Origin: Trichocoleus desertorum ATA4-8-CV12
GTDB lineage: Bacteria; Cyanobacteriota; Cyanobacteriia; FACHB-46
DNA: 64,000 nucleotides
Reading direction: 5' to 3'
Assembly (NCBI GenBank): GCA_019358975.1
Contig: JAHHIL010000010.1
Span: 59,477 to 123,476, forward strand
The notes under the pieces were generated by a model. It had not been told where the DNA came from, did not search any database, and worked only from the letters and a program-made list of their open reading frames with translations. Position 1 is the first letter of the stretch. Each line of letters starts with the position of its first letter. Positions 1 through 9,409 of the stretch are shown in pieces. The translations under genes and the position numbers were made by a program.

Positions 1-2136
1 TTGGTGAGCATCTACACATTTTTTGACGATCGCCAAGCCCAAACCTGTTCCTGGAATCGTTCCTACATTGGTCGCTCGGTAAAATGAGTCAAACAACCGC
101 TGCTGATCTTCTTCAGGAATGCCAATCCCTTGATCCTGAATCTGAAAAACTACAGAGTCGTTCTCGTAAGACACATCTAGATAGATGTTGCTATTAAGGG
201 GAGAGTACTTGGCAGCATTGGAAATTAGGTTGCCCAAAATATGCCGCAACAAGTTTTCATCCATATAAGCGTTTGTGGCGTCATTGGTGCTAGTAAAAAC
301 TAACGGATACTGTTGGCCTACAGTGAGGCGCAATTCTTCTACTAACTCCTGACAAAAGTCTTCTAGGATCAACGGCATGGGCTGACACTTTAGTTGTCCA
401 GCCTCAGCCCGACCAATAATCAAAACTTCGTCGAGTAACTCGGTCATGCGTTTAGTTGCTGCATGAATCCGCTGGAAATATTTTGCTTTCTGCTCCTCGT
501 TGACTTTGTGGGCATAGCGTTCTAGTAACTCACTTGACAACACGATCGCGCTCAGTGGGTTGCGGAATTCATGAGAAACCATTGAGACAAAATTAGATTT
601 CAGTTGGCTGAGTTCTTTTTCTTTGGCCAGGGCGTTGTGAATATCGACTTCAGCTCGCTTGCGATCGGTAATATCGCGTGAAGAAATCTGGATTTCTTGA
701 ATCGTTTGTGTTTCGGATGCCCGAATCGTTTTTGCAGTTGATTCTAGCCAGACATAGTGCCCCTGCTGATGGCGGAAGCGATAAGACACTGAGTAGGTTT
801 CTGGCAGTTCTAAGATGGTGTCGTGGATGAGGCGCACTGCTTCTAAATCATCCACATGATGAAAATCGTAGGCGGAGCGACCTAGTAGTTCTTCCGGTTC
901 ATAGCCTAGTAAAGAGTGACAGGCAGGCGAGACGTAGAGGAATGTGCCATCAGGGGCATGCTGTGAAATCATATCTGTTGAATTTTCTGCCAACAGCCGA
1001 AACCGTTGTTCGCTCTCACGCAGCGCTTGTTCAAATTGTTTGCGTTGAGTAATGTCGCGCATGAAAGCACAGTTGTATTCTCGGCCTCGAAATTCTAAAT
1101 AGTTACGAGTTACCTCCACCGGGAAAAAATGGCCCTTTTTATGACGGTTCAAGGTTTCCAGTGTGTAAGAGCTTTGTTGTTGGAGTCGGCCCCAATCTGC
1201 TTGCCAATCTTGGGGCGATAAAGCAGGAGCAATATCGAAAACTGTCATCATTAACAGCTCTGCTTTGGTATAACCAAACATCTGGCAAGCTGCTTCATTG
1301 ACATAGACAAAGCGAGCATCTGGTTCTGTCCAAATCACGGCTTCTGCGGCATGATTTACGGTAAATTGCGTAAACTGTAATGCCTCTTCAACCCGTTTAC
1401 GCTCTGTGACATCTCGCACGATGCAGACAAAACCATCCTTATCAATCGCAGTCAGCGACAACTCTTGATAGAATTTTTCACCGTCCTGCTTCTTAGCGAT
1501 CACTTCGCCCCGCCAAGAACCTTTATCTTGCAAATCTAAGGCCGCTCGGCGGGCCATCCCTTTGAGATCAGCGTCATCATAAACCAGCCTCCAAGTTTTC
1601 CCTAGTAAATCCGTTGGGCTGTCATAGCCATAAATCTCGGCGTACGCTTGGTTGAGGTAGATGAACTGTTCATCTTGGTTTAGGATTGCCACTCCATCAC
1701 TTGCCGCTTCGATCGCGGCTGATTGCCGCTGCATGGTTTTGAGCGTTTGGCTGCGTTCAATGGCGTAGCGAATCGATCGCACCAATAAATTAACTTCAAT
1801 TTGACCCTTGACGAGATAGTCTTGAGCACCTTGCCGTAGGGTCTCAATCGCGATCGCCTCATCATCGAGTCCTGTCAAGACCACAATTGGGATGTTAGGG
1901 GCAGTGGCCTGAACTTGCTGTAAGGTTTCTAAACCTTGCTCGTCGGGAAGGAAAAGATCTAGGAGGACAACGTCACATTCGTCTTCGCGCAAGTAGGTGA
2001 GCGTATCGCTCAGTTGCGTTATGTGTACCACTTCCCAAGCAGCAACACTGGTTTCAATCTGCAAAATCTTTTGTAGAAAGGTTGCGTCAGTCAGACTATC
2101 TTCTACTAGCAAAATTTTGATGGCTTGAGCATACAT
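1..2136 (-). CDS. Hybrid sensor histidine kinase (receiver-PAS x3-HisKA-HATPase), 3' end outside window
   Basis: The gene starts at an ATG at 2136 and is open to base 1, giving 712 visible residues. It is a cytoplasmic signalling kinase. An N-terminal receiver domain (about residues 5-125) has its phospho-acceptor Asp60 in the context VVLLDLFLPD. Three PAS domains follow (about 140-255, 265-380 and 385-500), each ending in a DVTERKR-like PAC motif. The HisKA domain has its phospho-His522 in VSHEFRNPLS. The HATPase domain shows DQGIGIPEE and GTGLGLAIVKKC, so only about 20-30 C-terminal residues are missing. No membrane segment is seen. The layout, a receiver feeding a PAS-regulated kinase, is common in cyanobacterial phosphorelays. 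The signal sensed cannot be inferred. Confidence 0.95.
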   Translation of the reverse strand, partial: MYAQAIKILLVEDSLTDATFLQKILQIETSVAAWEVVHITQLSDTLTYLREDECDVVLLDLFLPDEQGLETLQQVQATAPNIPIVVLTGLDDEAIAIETLRQGAQDYLVKGQIEVNLLVRSIRYAIERSQTLKTMQRQSAAIEAASDGVAILNQDEQFIYLNQAYAEIYGYDSPTDLLGKTWRLVYDDADLKGMARRAALDLQDKGSWRGEVIAKKQDGEKFYQELSLTAIDKDGFVCIVRDVTERKRVEEALQFTQFTVNHAAEAVIWTEPDARFVYVNEAACQMFGYTKAELLMMTVFDIAPALSPQDWQADWGRLQQQSSYTLETLNRHKKGHFFPVEVTRNYLEFRGREYNCAFMRDITQRKQFEQALRESEQRFRLLAENSTDMISQHAPDGTFLYVSPACHSLLGYEPEELLGRSAYDFHHVDDLEAVRLIHDTILELPETYSVSYRFRHQQGHYVWLESTAKTIRASETQTIQEIQISSRDITDRKRAEVDIHNALAKEKELSQLKSNFVSMVSHEFRNPLSAIVLSSELLERYAHKVNEEQKAKYFQRIHAATKRMTELLDEVLIIGRAEAGQLKCQPMPLILEDFCQELVEELRLTVGQQYPLVFTSTNDATNAYMDENLLRHILGNLISNAAKYSPLNSNIYLDVSYENDSVVFQIQDQGIGIPEEDQQRLFDSFYRATNVGTIPGTGLGLAIVKKCVDAHQ

Positions 2137-2388
2137 AGTGCTGGCGACTTAATTTCAGGAGCAACGTTAGGAAGGCTATAGCTAAAGTTCCCGTTCTAGA
2201 AAGAGGATGCGCGGCTGAGCAGCATACTTTCGGACTGGGCTAGGCGAATCGGGTGAAGAATGCTCTTAAATTTTGCGCTTAATTTCGTCTTCAGTACTGT
2301 ATTTAGCAGCACTGAGAACAGTTTTAGGGTAGGAAATTACAGTTTTTACGTTCTAACTGCTGTAAAAAGCGATCGCCTCGGAATACGG

Positions 2389-2450
2389 CTGACATTGTTG
2401 CAAGTTTTATAGTATAGTCCTGTTATTTAATAGTACTTTTGTACTATTAA
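2389..2450 (+). promoter_or_regulatory. Putative promoter with perfect 10-bp inverted repeat (operator-like)
   Basis: CTGACA at 2389-2394 and TATAGT at 2413-2418 are 18 bases apart, resembling a sigma70 promoter. A perfect inverted repeat lies just downstream at the expected transcription start: arms TTAATAGTAC (2427-2436) and GTACTATTAA (2441-2450) around a TTTT spacer. A GTG codon at 2452 follows at once. The position suggests an operator or 5' hairpin controlling the operon 2494-5337. The rest of the 2137-2451 gap holds a HIP1 site and nothing else recognisable. Confidence 0.4.
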
Positions 2451-2493
2451 GGTGATTCACCCTAGAGCGTCGAAGTTAGCTACCCCCAGTGCC

Positions 2494-3393
2494 ATGAAAG
2501 AACCTGCTCCAACTCGAAGAAACAGAACCTGGACCGGACGCAGTCAACTGAAGCAATCTGCATCGTTCCCCGCTAATCGCATGATTCAGCTAGCTCATGC
2601 AGTCAGCCGAGCTACTGCGATCGAAAAATCTTATAGTCAAACTGTTGAATCTTTGCCACCTCTGGCAGAAATGCCTCCCTCAACTGTAACGCCCCCGCGT
2701 CCGCTGCATCGCCCACGCATTAAGCCCAAGTTGTCGAGTGGAGATTCTGCCTTGTCAGCAGATATAGCTCAGCGAATTGAAGCGCAAGCGGTTCGGGTTG
2801 AGCAGTTATCTGCCGAACTGAGAGCAGCGATGGCACAGCTTAAAACCATGACTAAAGAAAACTACTCGGAGCCTTCTGGAACCCTAAACCCAGAGCTGAG
2901 CAACGCAGTCCCTCTAGCCCAAGCGGTTTCTGAGCAGGCGAGTGGGACGGCGGATCTAGCCCAAGCCAAGCAGAACGCTACCTCAACGGCTCAACTATTA
3001 CGGCGACTGAAGCAGCGGAAAAAAAGTCCAACTCGCCTCCGTCTTCGTAGTCATCCAACCCGGACTCTGCGAAACTCTCAGTTCCGGTGGAACGCTCACC
3101 GTTGGCTGCGGCAAGTGCGTCGCTGGTTCAGGGCTGGAGTTCAGCTACCCGTGGGTATGTCGGCCATCCTAAGTGATGCTGCTATTTGGGTGGCGATCGC
3201 AGCAGCAGCTCGCATAGGTTTACAAACCCTGATTCAGGCTTATCCCGTCTTTTGGCCACCTGTAATGCTGCTCATTACTGTAGTGGCTCTACTCACCACG
3301 TACCAAGCTGTGTTCAATTCAGCCACTGGCGTTCCTTGGGCCTATCGGTTGCTATTGGTCGTAGCGGGTTTGTGGTTGGGAGGGCGGCTCTAA
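2494..3393 (+). CDS. Hypothetical protein with coiled coil and C-terminal membrane segments
   Basis: Not a recognised family. The frame is open from a GTG at 2452 that touches the upstream palindrome. ATG 2494 is preferred here, but no Shine-Dalgarno decides between them. The 299-residue product has a basic, proline-rich N-terminal region. An alpha-helical stretch rich in Ala, Gln and Glu (around IAQRIEAQAVRVEQLSAEL) probably forms a short coiled coil. A very basic segment (LRRLKQRKK) follows. The last 70 residues hold two or three hydrophobic helices ending LLVVAGLWLGGRL. It is probably a membrane-anchored cytoplasmic protein and the first gene of a four-gene operon with secreted or periplasmic partners. 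Confidence 0.7.
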   Translation: MKEPAPTRRNRTWTGRSQLKQSASFPANRMIQLAHAVSRATAIEKSYSQTVESLPPLAEMPPSTVTPPRPLHRPRIKPKLSSGDSALSADIAQRIEAQAVRVEQLSAELRAAMAQLKTMTKENYSEPSGTLNPELSNAVPLAQAVSEQASGTADLAQAKQNATSTAQLLRRLKQRKKSPTRLRLRSHPTRTLRNSQFRWNAHRWLRQVRRWFRAGVQLPVGMSAILSDAAIWVAIAAAARIGLQTLIQAYPVFWPPVMLLITVVALLTTYQAVFNSATGVPWAYRLLLVVAGLWLGGRL

Positions 3394-3492
3394 TGCCTGG
3401 AATCTTTGCAATATCTGGGGCAGTAGGGCAGGTGTGGTGGTGAGGATGGAGCTAGGTTCTAGAGTCGAAGCATTACCAGGGGCGAAGGACAG

Positions 3493-3888
3493 ATGAAACG
3501 CGATCGCTTTCAGAGGCTAGATTTGAAATCCCTCTTCAAACCGTTGCTCGTGAGTGGACTGGTTGTCGCAGTTTTGAGTCTATTCCTGGATTTGCATGGA
3601 GTTGTCAAAGCCAAAAATCATGGCGAAGTTTGCCAAGAAATTGTGCAATCCAAGTCCACGCTCTCTAGAGAACAATTAGCCAAACTTCTCACGATTCCAG
3701 AGCGCGATCGCAAAAGCAAAGTACAGGGGATTTTGAAAGCCCCTTACTGCAAGTTACCGAAATTAGAAGTCCGCGCTGGTGTCAAGGCCGAGCGAGAAGC
3801 TTATCCCTTAGAGTTTGACCCCCAGACTTGGTTAGTGATTTTGTATGAGGGCGATGAGTATGCGGGGTATCGGTTTAGTTTTCGTTAG
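3493..3888 (+). CDS. Hypothetical single-span membrane protein
   Basis: A 131-residue protein starting at ATG 3493, preceded by GAAGGA a few bases upstream. One hydrophobic segment (about residues 17-36, LLVSGLVVAVLSLFLDL) should anchor it with a soluble C-terminal domain outside. That domain has two Cys residues (EVCQEI and PYCKLP) that could form a disulphide, and ends with a YAGYRF beta-like segment. No domain family is recognised. It follows the preceding gene by about 100 bases and overlaps the next by about 40, so the three are probably translated from one mRNA. Confidence 0.7.
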   Translation: MKRDRFQRLDLKSLFKPLLVSGLVVAVLSLFLDLHGVVKAKNHGEVCQEIVQSKSTLSREQLAKLLTIPERDRKSKVQGILKAPYCKLPKLEVRAGVKAEREAYPLEFDPQTWLVILYEGDEYAGYRFSFR

Positions 3889-4339
3889 GTTGGCTGTGGC
3901 GATCGCCATCTTGGCCCTGCTGCGCTTCGGTTGCTCTCGTCAGAAAACCACAGAATTAACCCCTCAGAAAATCCAATTGGCTCAAACCTGGGAACTCCAA
4001 CCGGGTAGCGCGATCGCGGGTTATCAAGTTGCCGGAGGTCTGGGCGATATTTCCATTTTTTTAGGGGGTAAAGCCGTGTTTGCGCCGTTTACTGGGTCGG
4101 TGCAGCCGTACCAAGGTAACTGTGTTTTGTTTTCTAGTGATGAGGTGCCAGCTTACCTATTTCGACTTTGTGGCCTGAAGCAACCCCAGGTAGGCGATGT
4201 GCGCCGAGGGGATGTCATTGGAGCGGGTACCTACTTACAGTTTGCCGCGCTGCGAAAACAACCCAATGGCACTTGGGCTTTTGTCGAACCTTCTCGAAGC
4301 ATTTTGGAGCGCACTCTTAAACAGCATCAAACCAGATAA
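3845..4339 (+). CDS. Hypothetical membrane-anchored protein, degenerate M23-like fold possible
   Basis: The frame begins inside the end of the preceding gene. ATG 3845, 3857 and 3863 are all possible, and a GAGGG stretch slightly favours 3857. A hydrophobic N-terminal helix (AVAIAILALLRFGC) could be a signal anchor or a poor lipobox. The mature part is beta-rich, with the order GYQVAGGLGD, VFAPFTGSVQP, LFRLCGL, VGDVRRGDVIG and LQFAALRKQPNGTW. This resembles the core of lysostaphin-type (M23) domains, where such a strand order surrounds the metal site. The catalytic HxxxD and HxH residues are absent, so any such domain would be non-enzymatic. The fold assignment is inference. Its stop lies two bases before the next start. 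Confidence 0.65.
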   Translation: MRAMSMRGIGLVFVRLAVAIAILALLRFGCSRQKTTELTPQKIQLAQTWELQPGSAIAGYQVAGGLGDISIFLGGKAVFAPFTGSVQPYQGNCVLFSSDEVPAYLFRLCGLKQPQVGDVRRGDVIGAGTYLQFAALRKQPNGTWAFVEPSRSILERTLKQHQTR

Positions 4340-4341
4340 CC

Positions 4342-5337
4342 ATGAAACAGCATCATTTTGTTGCCGCTAGCTTGCTTGTGGTCACGCTGGGCACAGCTCA
4401 GGCTGCACAAGCAGATGATGTCGGCTTAGACTTTAGTCTCTCCTCTGAACAACATTTGGCGGCCACTGCAATGGCTCAGGGTTTAAGTCAGGCTCCTACG
4501 TCCCCCTCTACTGCCTTAGAACCTGCGACAGAAATTGGAGAAAGTGAGCTGGATTTTGCCCTAGCCCCACCCGCTGTAGAAACCCCAGCCCCGCCCAACC
4601 CAGCTACCACCAACCCCAGTTCCCCTAGGACTACCTCTGCGATCGCAGCCACTGATTCTGAACCAGTGCCAGCTGCACCCGCTGATTTGTTTGAGGGAGG
4701 TGTCAACTCATTGGTTGCCAAAGCTGTGGGTAGTGCTGAGGGTACCAGAACCCCGATGGGCGATCGCACCAGGGCTTACTACGGACATGTAGATCCAGGC
4801 AACGGTGTCTGGAATCTCGGCTCTTTTTCTTACCAGCATGGTGCCCCCTCTCCGGAAGCAGCGGATGAGAAGCAGCTCAAACGATTAGCCAAGCAAGCCA
4901 CAATGGTGCGACAGCAAGCCGCCGCCAAAGGCATGCAGTTAAACCTGGAAGAGGAACTGAATGCAATCGATTTAGCGAATCAAGCTCCCTTAGCAGCTCT
5001 CGATCGCGGCGGCTATATCGACTGGCTAGAGGCTGCTCACAAAATGGGCTTGCGGGGTTCAGATGCAGTCTTGTGGGCTAGGACGCGATCGTTTCTGAAC
5101 CCAGATACAGGTCAGTGGAATGCCCCTGGTCTCGGCAACAATGTCTATAGCATTTCTCGTGACCAAGAACGGCGGCAGCAAGCCATTGCCAGAGCGATCG
5201 CCCTGCATCAACAGCAATATCAGAAACCAGCCGCTGCGGTAGCTTCACCCCAGCCACTCCAAACATCGGCTAGTGCTCCACCTCCCACACCAGAAGCGGT
5301 GGCAACTCAAATCGTTTTCTACGACTTAGACCCGTGA
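4342..5337 (+). CDS. Secreted hypothetical protein, Ala/Pro-rich linker plus conserved C-terminal domain
   Basis: A 331-residue protein starting two bases after the upstream stop, so probably translationally coupled. The N-terminus MKQHHFVAASLLVVTLGTAQAA is a standard cleavable signal peptide. An Ala/Pro/Thr-rich low-complexity linker covers about residues 45-115. A compact domain of about 165 residues follows, with motifs AVGSAEGTRTPMGD, YYGHVDPGNGVWNLG and FSYQHG, then helices. The GxxxP...YxGHxDPGN pattern recalls proteins encoded with cyanobacterial plasmid transfer genes, but no function is established and no catalytic residues can be assigned. It closes the operon; a terminator follows 70 bases downstream. 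Confidence 0.75.
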   Translation: MKQHHFVAASLLVVTLGTAQAAQADDVGLDFSLSSEQHLAATAMAQGLSQAPTSPSTALEPATEIGESELDFALAPPAVETPAPPNPATTNPSSPRTTSAIAATDSEPVPAAPADLFEGGVNSLVAKAVGSAEGTRTPMGDRTRAYYGHVDPGNGVWNLGSFSYQHGAPSPEAADEKQLKRLAKQATMVRQQAAAKGMQLNLEEELNAIDLANQAPLAALDRGGYIDWLEAAHKMGLRGSDAVLWARTRSFLNPDTGQWNAPGLGNNVYSISRDQERRQQAIARAIALHQQQYQKPAAAVASPQPLQTSASAPPPTPEAVATQIVFYDLDP

Positions 5338-5406
5338 AGATTTGTGGAGTGTACACACTGCATTATTTGGTGCGATCGGTGGCTCCTGGCACTTTCCTCA
5401 ACGCAC

Positions 5407-5445
5407 AAAAAAGTCGAGGTGAGTTTAATAACCCTCGACTTTTTT
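5407..5445 (+). terminator. Rho-independent terminator, bidirectional
   Basis: A perfect 13-bp stem (AAAAAAGTCGAGG at 5407-5419 and its complement at 5433-5445) with a 13-base loop and a T6 tail closes the envelope operon. The A6 on the other side would let it work on the minus strand too, for the small gene at 5587-5880. Confidence 0.9.
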
Positions 5446-5586
5446 GTTTTTGATCGTTTTAATGAAAAGCTGTAGTAACGCGATCGCAAGGTAGATAACA
5501 CACCTTGAGACGAGATTCAGAGAGGTAAGCATTGGCTTAGGCGGCGATGTCCCACTGCCCAGTCCTACCTAAAATGCTACTTTCAG

Positions 5587-5880
5587 TTATTCCTGCTCTA
5601 TCTCTTGCTCTAAGAGATTGGAGAGCTTACCTCTGATGTGAGCCACTCTTTGGCTGTCTTTGGGATACGCCACAAGTTTGACTTCTACTTCAGTAATATT
5701 TTTGATTCGAGTTGTCTTTTCCCAAAGTCTCTTTTCTCTCTCAGTTTCGTCCTCATATCGGAACGTCACCGTTTTATTCGTCACATCAAGAATTTGGACG
5801 TTTTTGATCCAAGTATTCGTACCGCCGAGACAGAGCCAAACGTTTGGCTGCCCAATAAGCTCTCTAAGCTTGTCTCTCAT
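5587..5880 (-). CDS. Small hypothetical cytoplasmic protein
   Basis: A 97-residue acidic protein. The start ATG at 5880 is preceded by GGAAAGGAA about ten bases upstream, a good ribosome-binding site that supports this frame over overlapping plus-strand frames. The middle (WIKNVQILDVTNKTVTFRYE) looks like a small beta-sheet, and the C-terminus is an amphipathic helix (LSNLLEQEIEQE). It has no Cys, signal peptide or membrane segment. The family is not recognised. Its transcript should end at the bidirectional terminator at 5407-5445. Confidence 0.65.
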   Translation of the reverse strand: MRDKLRELIGQPNVWLCLGGTNTWIKNVQILDVTNKTVTFRYEDETEREKRLWEKTTRIKNITEVEVKLVAYPKDSQRVAHIRGKLSNLLEQEIEQE

Positions 5881-6126
5881 AGATTGGCTTTTCCTTTCCT
5901 TGGTAATGAACTAGGGTGCTGCTCAGCGTAATTCTTGGTGACTGCACAGTTAAAAGTCAGTCGCGTTTTTGCCTGTGCCTATAGAATCCACTAACTTAGT
6001 TCTTAAAATCACCGGGAAAACACTTAATCTAGTAAGCCGTAGTTAAGCCGTTTATATAGATTTATGGATGTCAACCCCTCCAGGCATGTTGCCCCTTGAG
6101 GATTTTTACAACTGATAGCTCCCACT

Positions 6127-6160
6127 AAAAAAGGCGCACAGCTAACTGCACGCCTCTTTT
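6127..6160 (-). terminator. Terminator of typA
   Basis: Read on the minus strand, a GC-rich hairpin with a few mismatches (AGGCGTGCAG/CTGTGCGCCT) is followed by T6, 22 bases after the typA stop codon. The stretch 5881-6126 between this and the small gene holds no other feature I can identify. Confidence 0.8.
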
Positions 6161-6182
6161 GAAACTAACAATGATTGATACC

Positions 6183-7973
6183 TTAACGCTTGGCTAGTTT
6201 CTTGGTGACTTTGCGGAGACGAATGGATTGGGGGGTAACTTCCACCAACTCATCGGGACCGATATACTCCAATGCCCGCTCTAGGCTCATATCAATCGGA
6301 GCTTGCAATTGTACTAGTTCCTCACCCCCGGAAGCTCGGTGGTTGGTCAGCTGCTTACTTTTACAGATATTGAGTTCTAGGTCTTGCTGGCGGTTGTGCT
6401 CACCCACAATCATGCCCTTGTACACCTTGGTACCTGGCGTGATGAAGAAAGCACCCCGATCTTCAGCGTTCTTCATAGCGTAGAAGGTAGCGGTTCCTTC
6501 TTCAAACGCAATCAGCACACCATTGCGGCGGGCCTCAATATCACCACCCAAAGGACGGTAATCGAGGAAGCTATGGTTCATGATGCCTTCGCCACGAGTC
6601 AGCCGCATAAACTCACCCCGGAAGCCCACCAGACCACGCGCCGGAACTACGAACTCCAGCTGAGTCCGACCGTTGGGGCTGACCATCATGTTTTGCATTT
6701 CAGCGCGACGCTGACCCAAACGCTCGATACAGCTACCGACTGCTTCTTCGGGCACATCGAGAACTAAATTCTCAAACGGCTCGCAAGGTTGACCGCTGAC
6801 TTCGCGGTAGATGACCTGCGGCTGAGATACTTGGAACTCATAGCCTTCCCGGCGCATGGTTTCGATCAAGATGCCCAGGTGCAATTCACCCCGACCCGAA
6901 ACCAGGAAGCGATCGGGAGAATCGGTTTCTTCAACCCGTAGAGCTACGTTGGTTTCTAGTTCTCGCATCAAGCGATCGCGCACCTGACGAGATGTGACGA
7001 AATTACCTTCTTGGCCCGCAAACGGCGAGTCGTTTACCGAGAAGGTCATCTGTAAGGTTGGTTCATCCACCTTAATCAAAGGCAGCGCTTGAGGCTCGTT
7101 GGGGCAAGTAATGGTTTCACCAATGTTGGCATTGGCAAAGCCAGCCACTGCCACAAGGTTGCCTGCGGTCGCTTCTGCAATATCAACCCGTTTTAGGCCA
7201 TCAAAGCCCATCAGCTTGCTGATCTTGGCTTTAACAATTTCACCCGTCTCAGTTACCAATGCTGCTTGCTGCCCAACGCGAATCGTACCGTTGTGAATTT
7301 TGCCAATCACAATCCGACCTACGTACTCAGAGTAGTCCAGCGTGGTGACCTGCAATTGCAGTGACTTGCTAGGATCGCCCACAGGTGGGGGGACGTGACG
7401 TAGGAAGGCATTGAAGAGAGGCTGCATATCTACGCCTTCTTCTTCTAGAGTTTCTTTGGCGTAGCCTTCCAGACCCGAAGCAAACAGGTAAGGGAAATCG
7501 CACTGATCGTCGTCAGCACCGAGTTCTAGGAACAGATCCAAGACCTTATCAACTGCGGTGTGGGGGTCAGCACGAGGACGGTCGATTTTGTTGACCAATA
7601 CGATGGGACGCAAACCCTTTTCCAGAGCTTTCTTCAGTACGAAACGAGTTTGTGGCATGGGGCCTTCGTTGGCGTCTACAATCAGCAGACAGCCATCCAC
7701 CATGCCTAGGACACGCTCGACTTCACCACCGAAATCTGCGTGACCAGGGGTGTCAACAATATTAATTAGGGTTTCTTTGTAGCGAACCGCAGTGTTCTTC
7801 GACAAAATAGTAATGCCGCGCTCTCGCTCCAAATCGTTGGAGTCCATGACGCAATCCGGAACCTCTTCTCCTTCACGGAATGTGCCAGCTTGTTTGAGCA
7901 GTGCATCGACAAGAGTAGTTTTGCCGTGGTCAACGTGGGCAATGATGGCGACATTGCGGATGGGGAGAGACAT
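6183..7973 (-). CDS. typA: Translational GTPase TypA/BipA
   Basis: A 596-residue ribosome-binding GTPase of the elongation factor family, involved in 50S subunit assembly and stress adaptation. The G1 motif AHVDHGKT is at residues 12-19, followed by the switch region RERGITI, G3 [12 protein letters not shown] and G4 NKID. Domains II, III and V and the TypA-specific C-terminal domain (ending KVTKKLAKR) follow in order. Length and termini fit the bacterial family, so the gene is intact. It is a single-gene unit with its own terminator. It faces the ABC ATPase gene across a 326-base divergent spacer. Confidence 0.97.
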   Translation of the reverse strand: MSLPIRNVAIIAHVDHGKTTLVDALLKQAGTFREGEEVPDCVMDSNDLERERGITILSKNTAVRYKETLINIVDTPGHADFGGEVERVLGMVDGCLLIVDANEGPMPQTRFVLKKALEKGLRPIVLVNKIDRPRADPHTAVDKVLDLFLELGADDDQCDFPYLFASGLEGYAKETLEEEGVDMQPLFNAFLRHVPPPVGDPSKSLQLQVTTLDYSEYVGRIVIGKIHNGTIRVGQQAALVTETGEIVKAKISKLMGFDGLKRVDIAEATAGNLVAVAGFANANIGETITCPNEPQALPLIKVDEPTLQMTFSVNDSPFAGQEGNFVTSRQVRDRLMRELETNVALRVEETDSPDRFLVSGRGELHLGILIETMRREGYEFQVSQPQVIYREVSGQPCEPFENLVLDVPEEAVGSCIERLGQRRAEMQNMMVSPNGRTQLEFVVPARGLVGFRGEFMRLTRGEGIMNHSFLDYRPLGGDIEARRNGVLIAFEEGTATFYAMKNAEDRGAFFITPGTKVYKGMIVGEHNRQQDLELNICKSKQLTNHRASGGEELVQLQAPIDMSLERALEYIGPDELVEVTPQSIRLRKVTKKLAKR

Positions 7974-8299
7974 AGAAAAGTTCCAGCGTTAAGGAATAAA
8001 GAGCTAGGATTCTAGAGAAAAGTCAAGGCTTCTTGAATTAAGTTTTCCCGCAAGAAGCTTAAATCTTCCTGTAAAGAAGACTTAATAAATTCTAGCTTAC
8101 TTGACCAAGGCATGAAAGTTTTATTGAGGTATGAGGTATAGGGGAAAGCCACACCTCCGGAGGGGAAATTACCGGAGAAATGTCTTGGCAAGTTGAGCGA
8201 TCGCCCAACGTAACTCCTATCAATCTCCGGAACCCAAGTAGATTTTGAGCTAAAGTGCGATCGCAGTGGGGCAAGTCGCAGGGACAAGTTGGGCAAACA
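7974..8299. other. Divergent intergenic region typA / ABC ATPase
   Basis: Promoters for both neighbours must lie here, but no clear -35/-10 pair stands out. It contains two HIP1-like octamers and a short inverted repeat, CTCCGG (8155-8160) with CCGGAG (8172-8177). A GTG at 8255 inside a HIP1-like site is in frame with the ABC ATPase but is not preferred as its start. Confidence 0.5.
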
Positions 8300-9406
8300 A
8301 TGGCAAAGGTTCGACTAGAGGAAATCACCCGCCAATTTAAAGAGGCAGTCGCGATCGCAGACATCACCTTTGAGGTGCCAGATGGCGAGTTCTGGGTGAT
8401 GGTAGGGCCATCAGGTTGTGGCAAGTCTACGATTCTACGCACGATCGCAGGGTTAGAAACAGCCACTTCAGGCAATCTCTACATTGGCGAGCGACTGGTG
8501 AATCAAGTGCCCGCACGTCAACGCGATGTGGCGATGGTGTTTCAGAACTATGCCTTATACCCCCACATGAGCGTGGCGGAAAATTTGGCCTTTGGCTTGA
8601 AGATGCGAAAAACTGACTTGCAAACCATCCAGGAACGAGTGAAATCGGTGGCGCGATCGCTCGATATTGCCCATTTGCTCGATCGCAAACCGAAGCAACT
8701 CTCTGGCGGTCAACAGCAACGGGTGGCGTTAGGACGGGCGATCGCTCGCAAGCCGCAAGTTTTTCTCCTAGATGAGCCGCTTTCTAACTTGGATGCTCAA
8801 TTGCGCGATGATACGCGGGCTGAACTAAAGCAACTGCACCAACGCTTGGGTATCACTACCATTTATGTCACCCATGACCAAGTGGAGGCTATGACCCTGG
8901 CGGACCAGATTGTAGTGCTGAAGCAAGGCCACATTCAACAGATTGGCGCTCCCCAAACTATTTATGCTCGTCCTGCTAATCGGATGGTAGCGACGTTTTT
9001 GGGCAATCCGCCCATGAATATTATTTCTGCCACCTATGAGGATGCAGCGTTTCACCTGACAGACCAATCTTTTGCTTGTCCTTCAGCGATCGCAACCCAA
9101 ATTTCTCTCCAGCTAGGTCAAGCAGTTGATCTCGGTATTCGGCCAGAGTATTTGCGTGTTGTGTCTGACCTACAAGACTCACACTTAACCGTTGAAGTTA
9201 GTGTTGTTGAACCCCTGGGACGAGAAATCTTGATTCGAGCTGCTCTACCCGCAAGCTCAGCTAATGCAGCGAATTCAGTGATCAACTTGCAGGTTAGTCC
9301 AGAGGTTCGGGTGTGCCCAGGCGATCACTTGGGTCTGCAAATTGACTTCGCTCAACTATTTATATTTGACGCTGCTACAGGCGAACGGCTGTATCCAATT
9401 AAATAG
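8300..9406 (+). CDS. ABC transporter ATP-binding protein, MalK/UgpC type
   Basis: A 368-residue ATPase of carbohydrate-type ABC importers, acting at the inner face of the plasma membrane with unlinked permeases. Walker A GPSGCGKST is at residues 36-44. The signature LSGGQQQRV, Walker B VFLLDEPLSNLDA and the H-loop THD follow. The C-terminal 120 residues form the OB-like (TOBE) regulatory domain typical of MalK/UgpC/SugC. ATG 8300 is chosen because MAKVRLEEIT aligns with family N-termini. No permease or binding protein gene is adjacent; many cyanobacteria have one such shared ATPase. The substrate cannot be told. Confidence 0.93.
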   Translation: MAKVRLEEITRQFKEAVAIADITFEVPDGEFWVMVGPSGCGKSTILRTIAGLETATSGNLYIGERLVNQVPARQRDVAMVFQNYALYPHMSVAENLAFGLKMRKTDLQTIQERVKSVARSLDIAHLLDRKPKQLSGGQQQRVALGRAIARKPQVFLLDEPLSNLDAQLRDDTRAELKQLHQRLGITTIYVTHDQVEAMTLADQIVVLKQGHIQQIGAPQTIYARPANRMVATFLGNPPMNIISATYEDAAFHLTDQSFACPSAIATQISLQLGQAVDLGIRPEYLRVVSDLQDSHLTVEVSVVEPLGREILIRAALPASSANAANSVINLQVSPEVRVCPGDHLGLQIDFAQLFIFDAATGERLYPIK

Positions 9407-9409
9407 GGT

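Noticed and set aside
5638..5931. Two plus-strand frames of 84-97 codons
   Set aside because: They are antisense to the 97-residue minus-strand gene, which has a good ribosome-binding site and normal composition.
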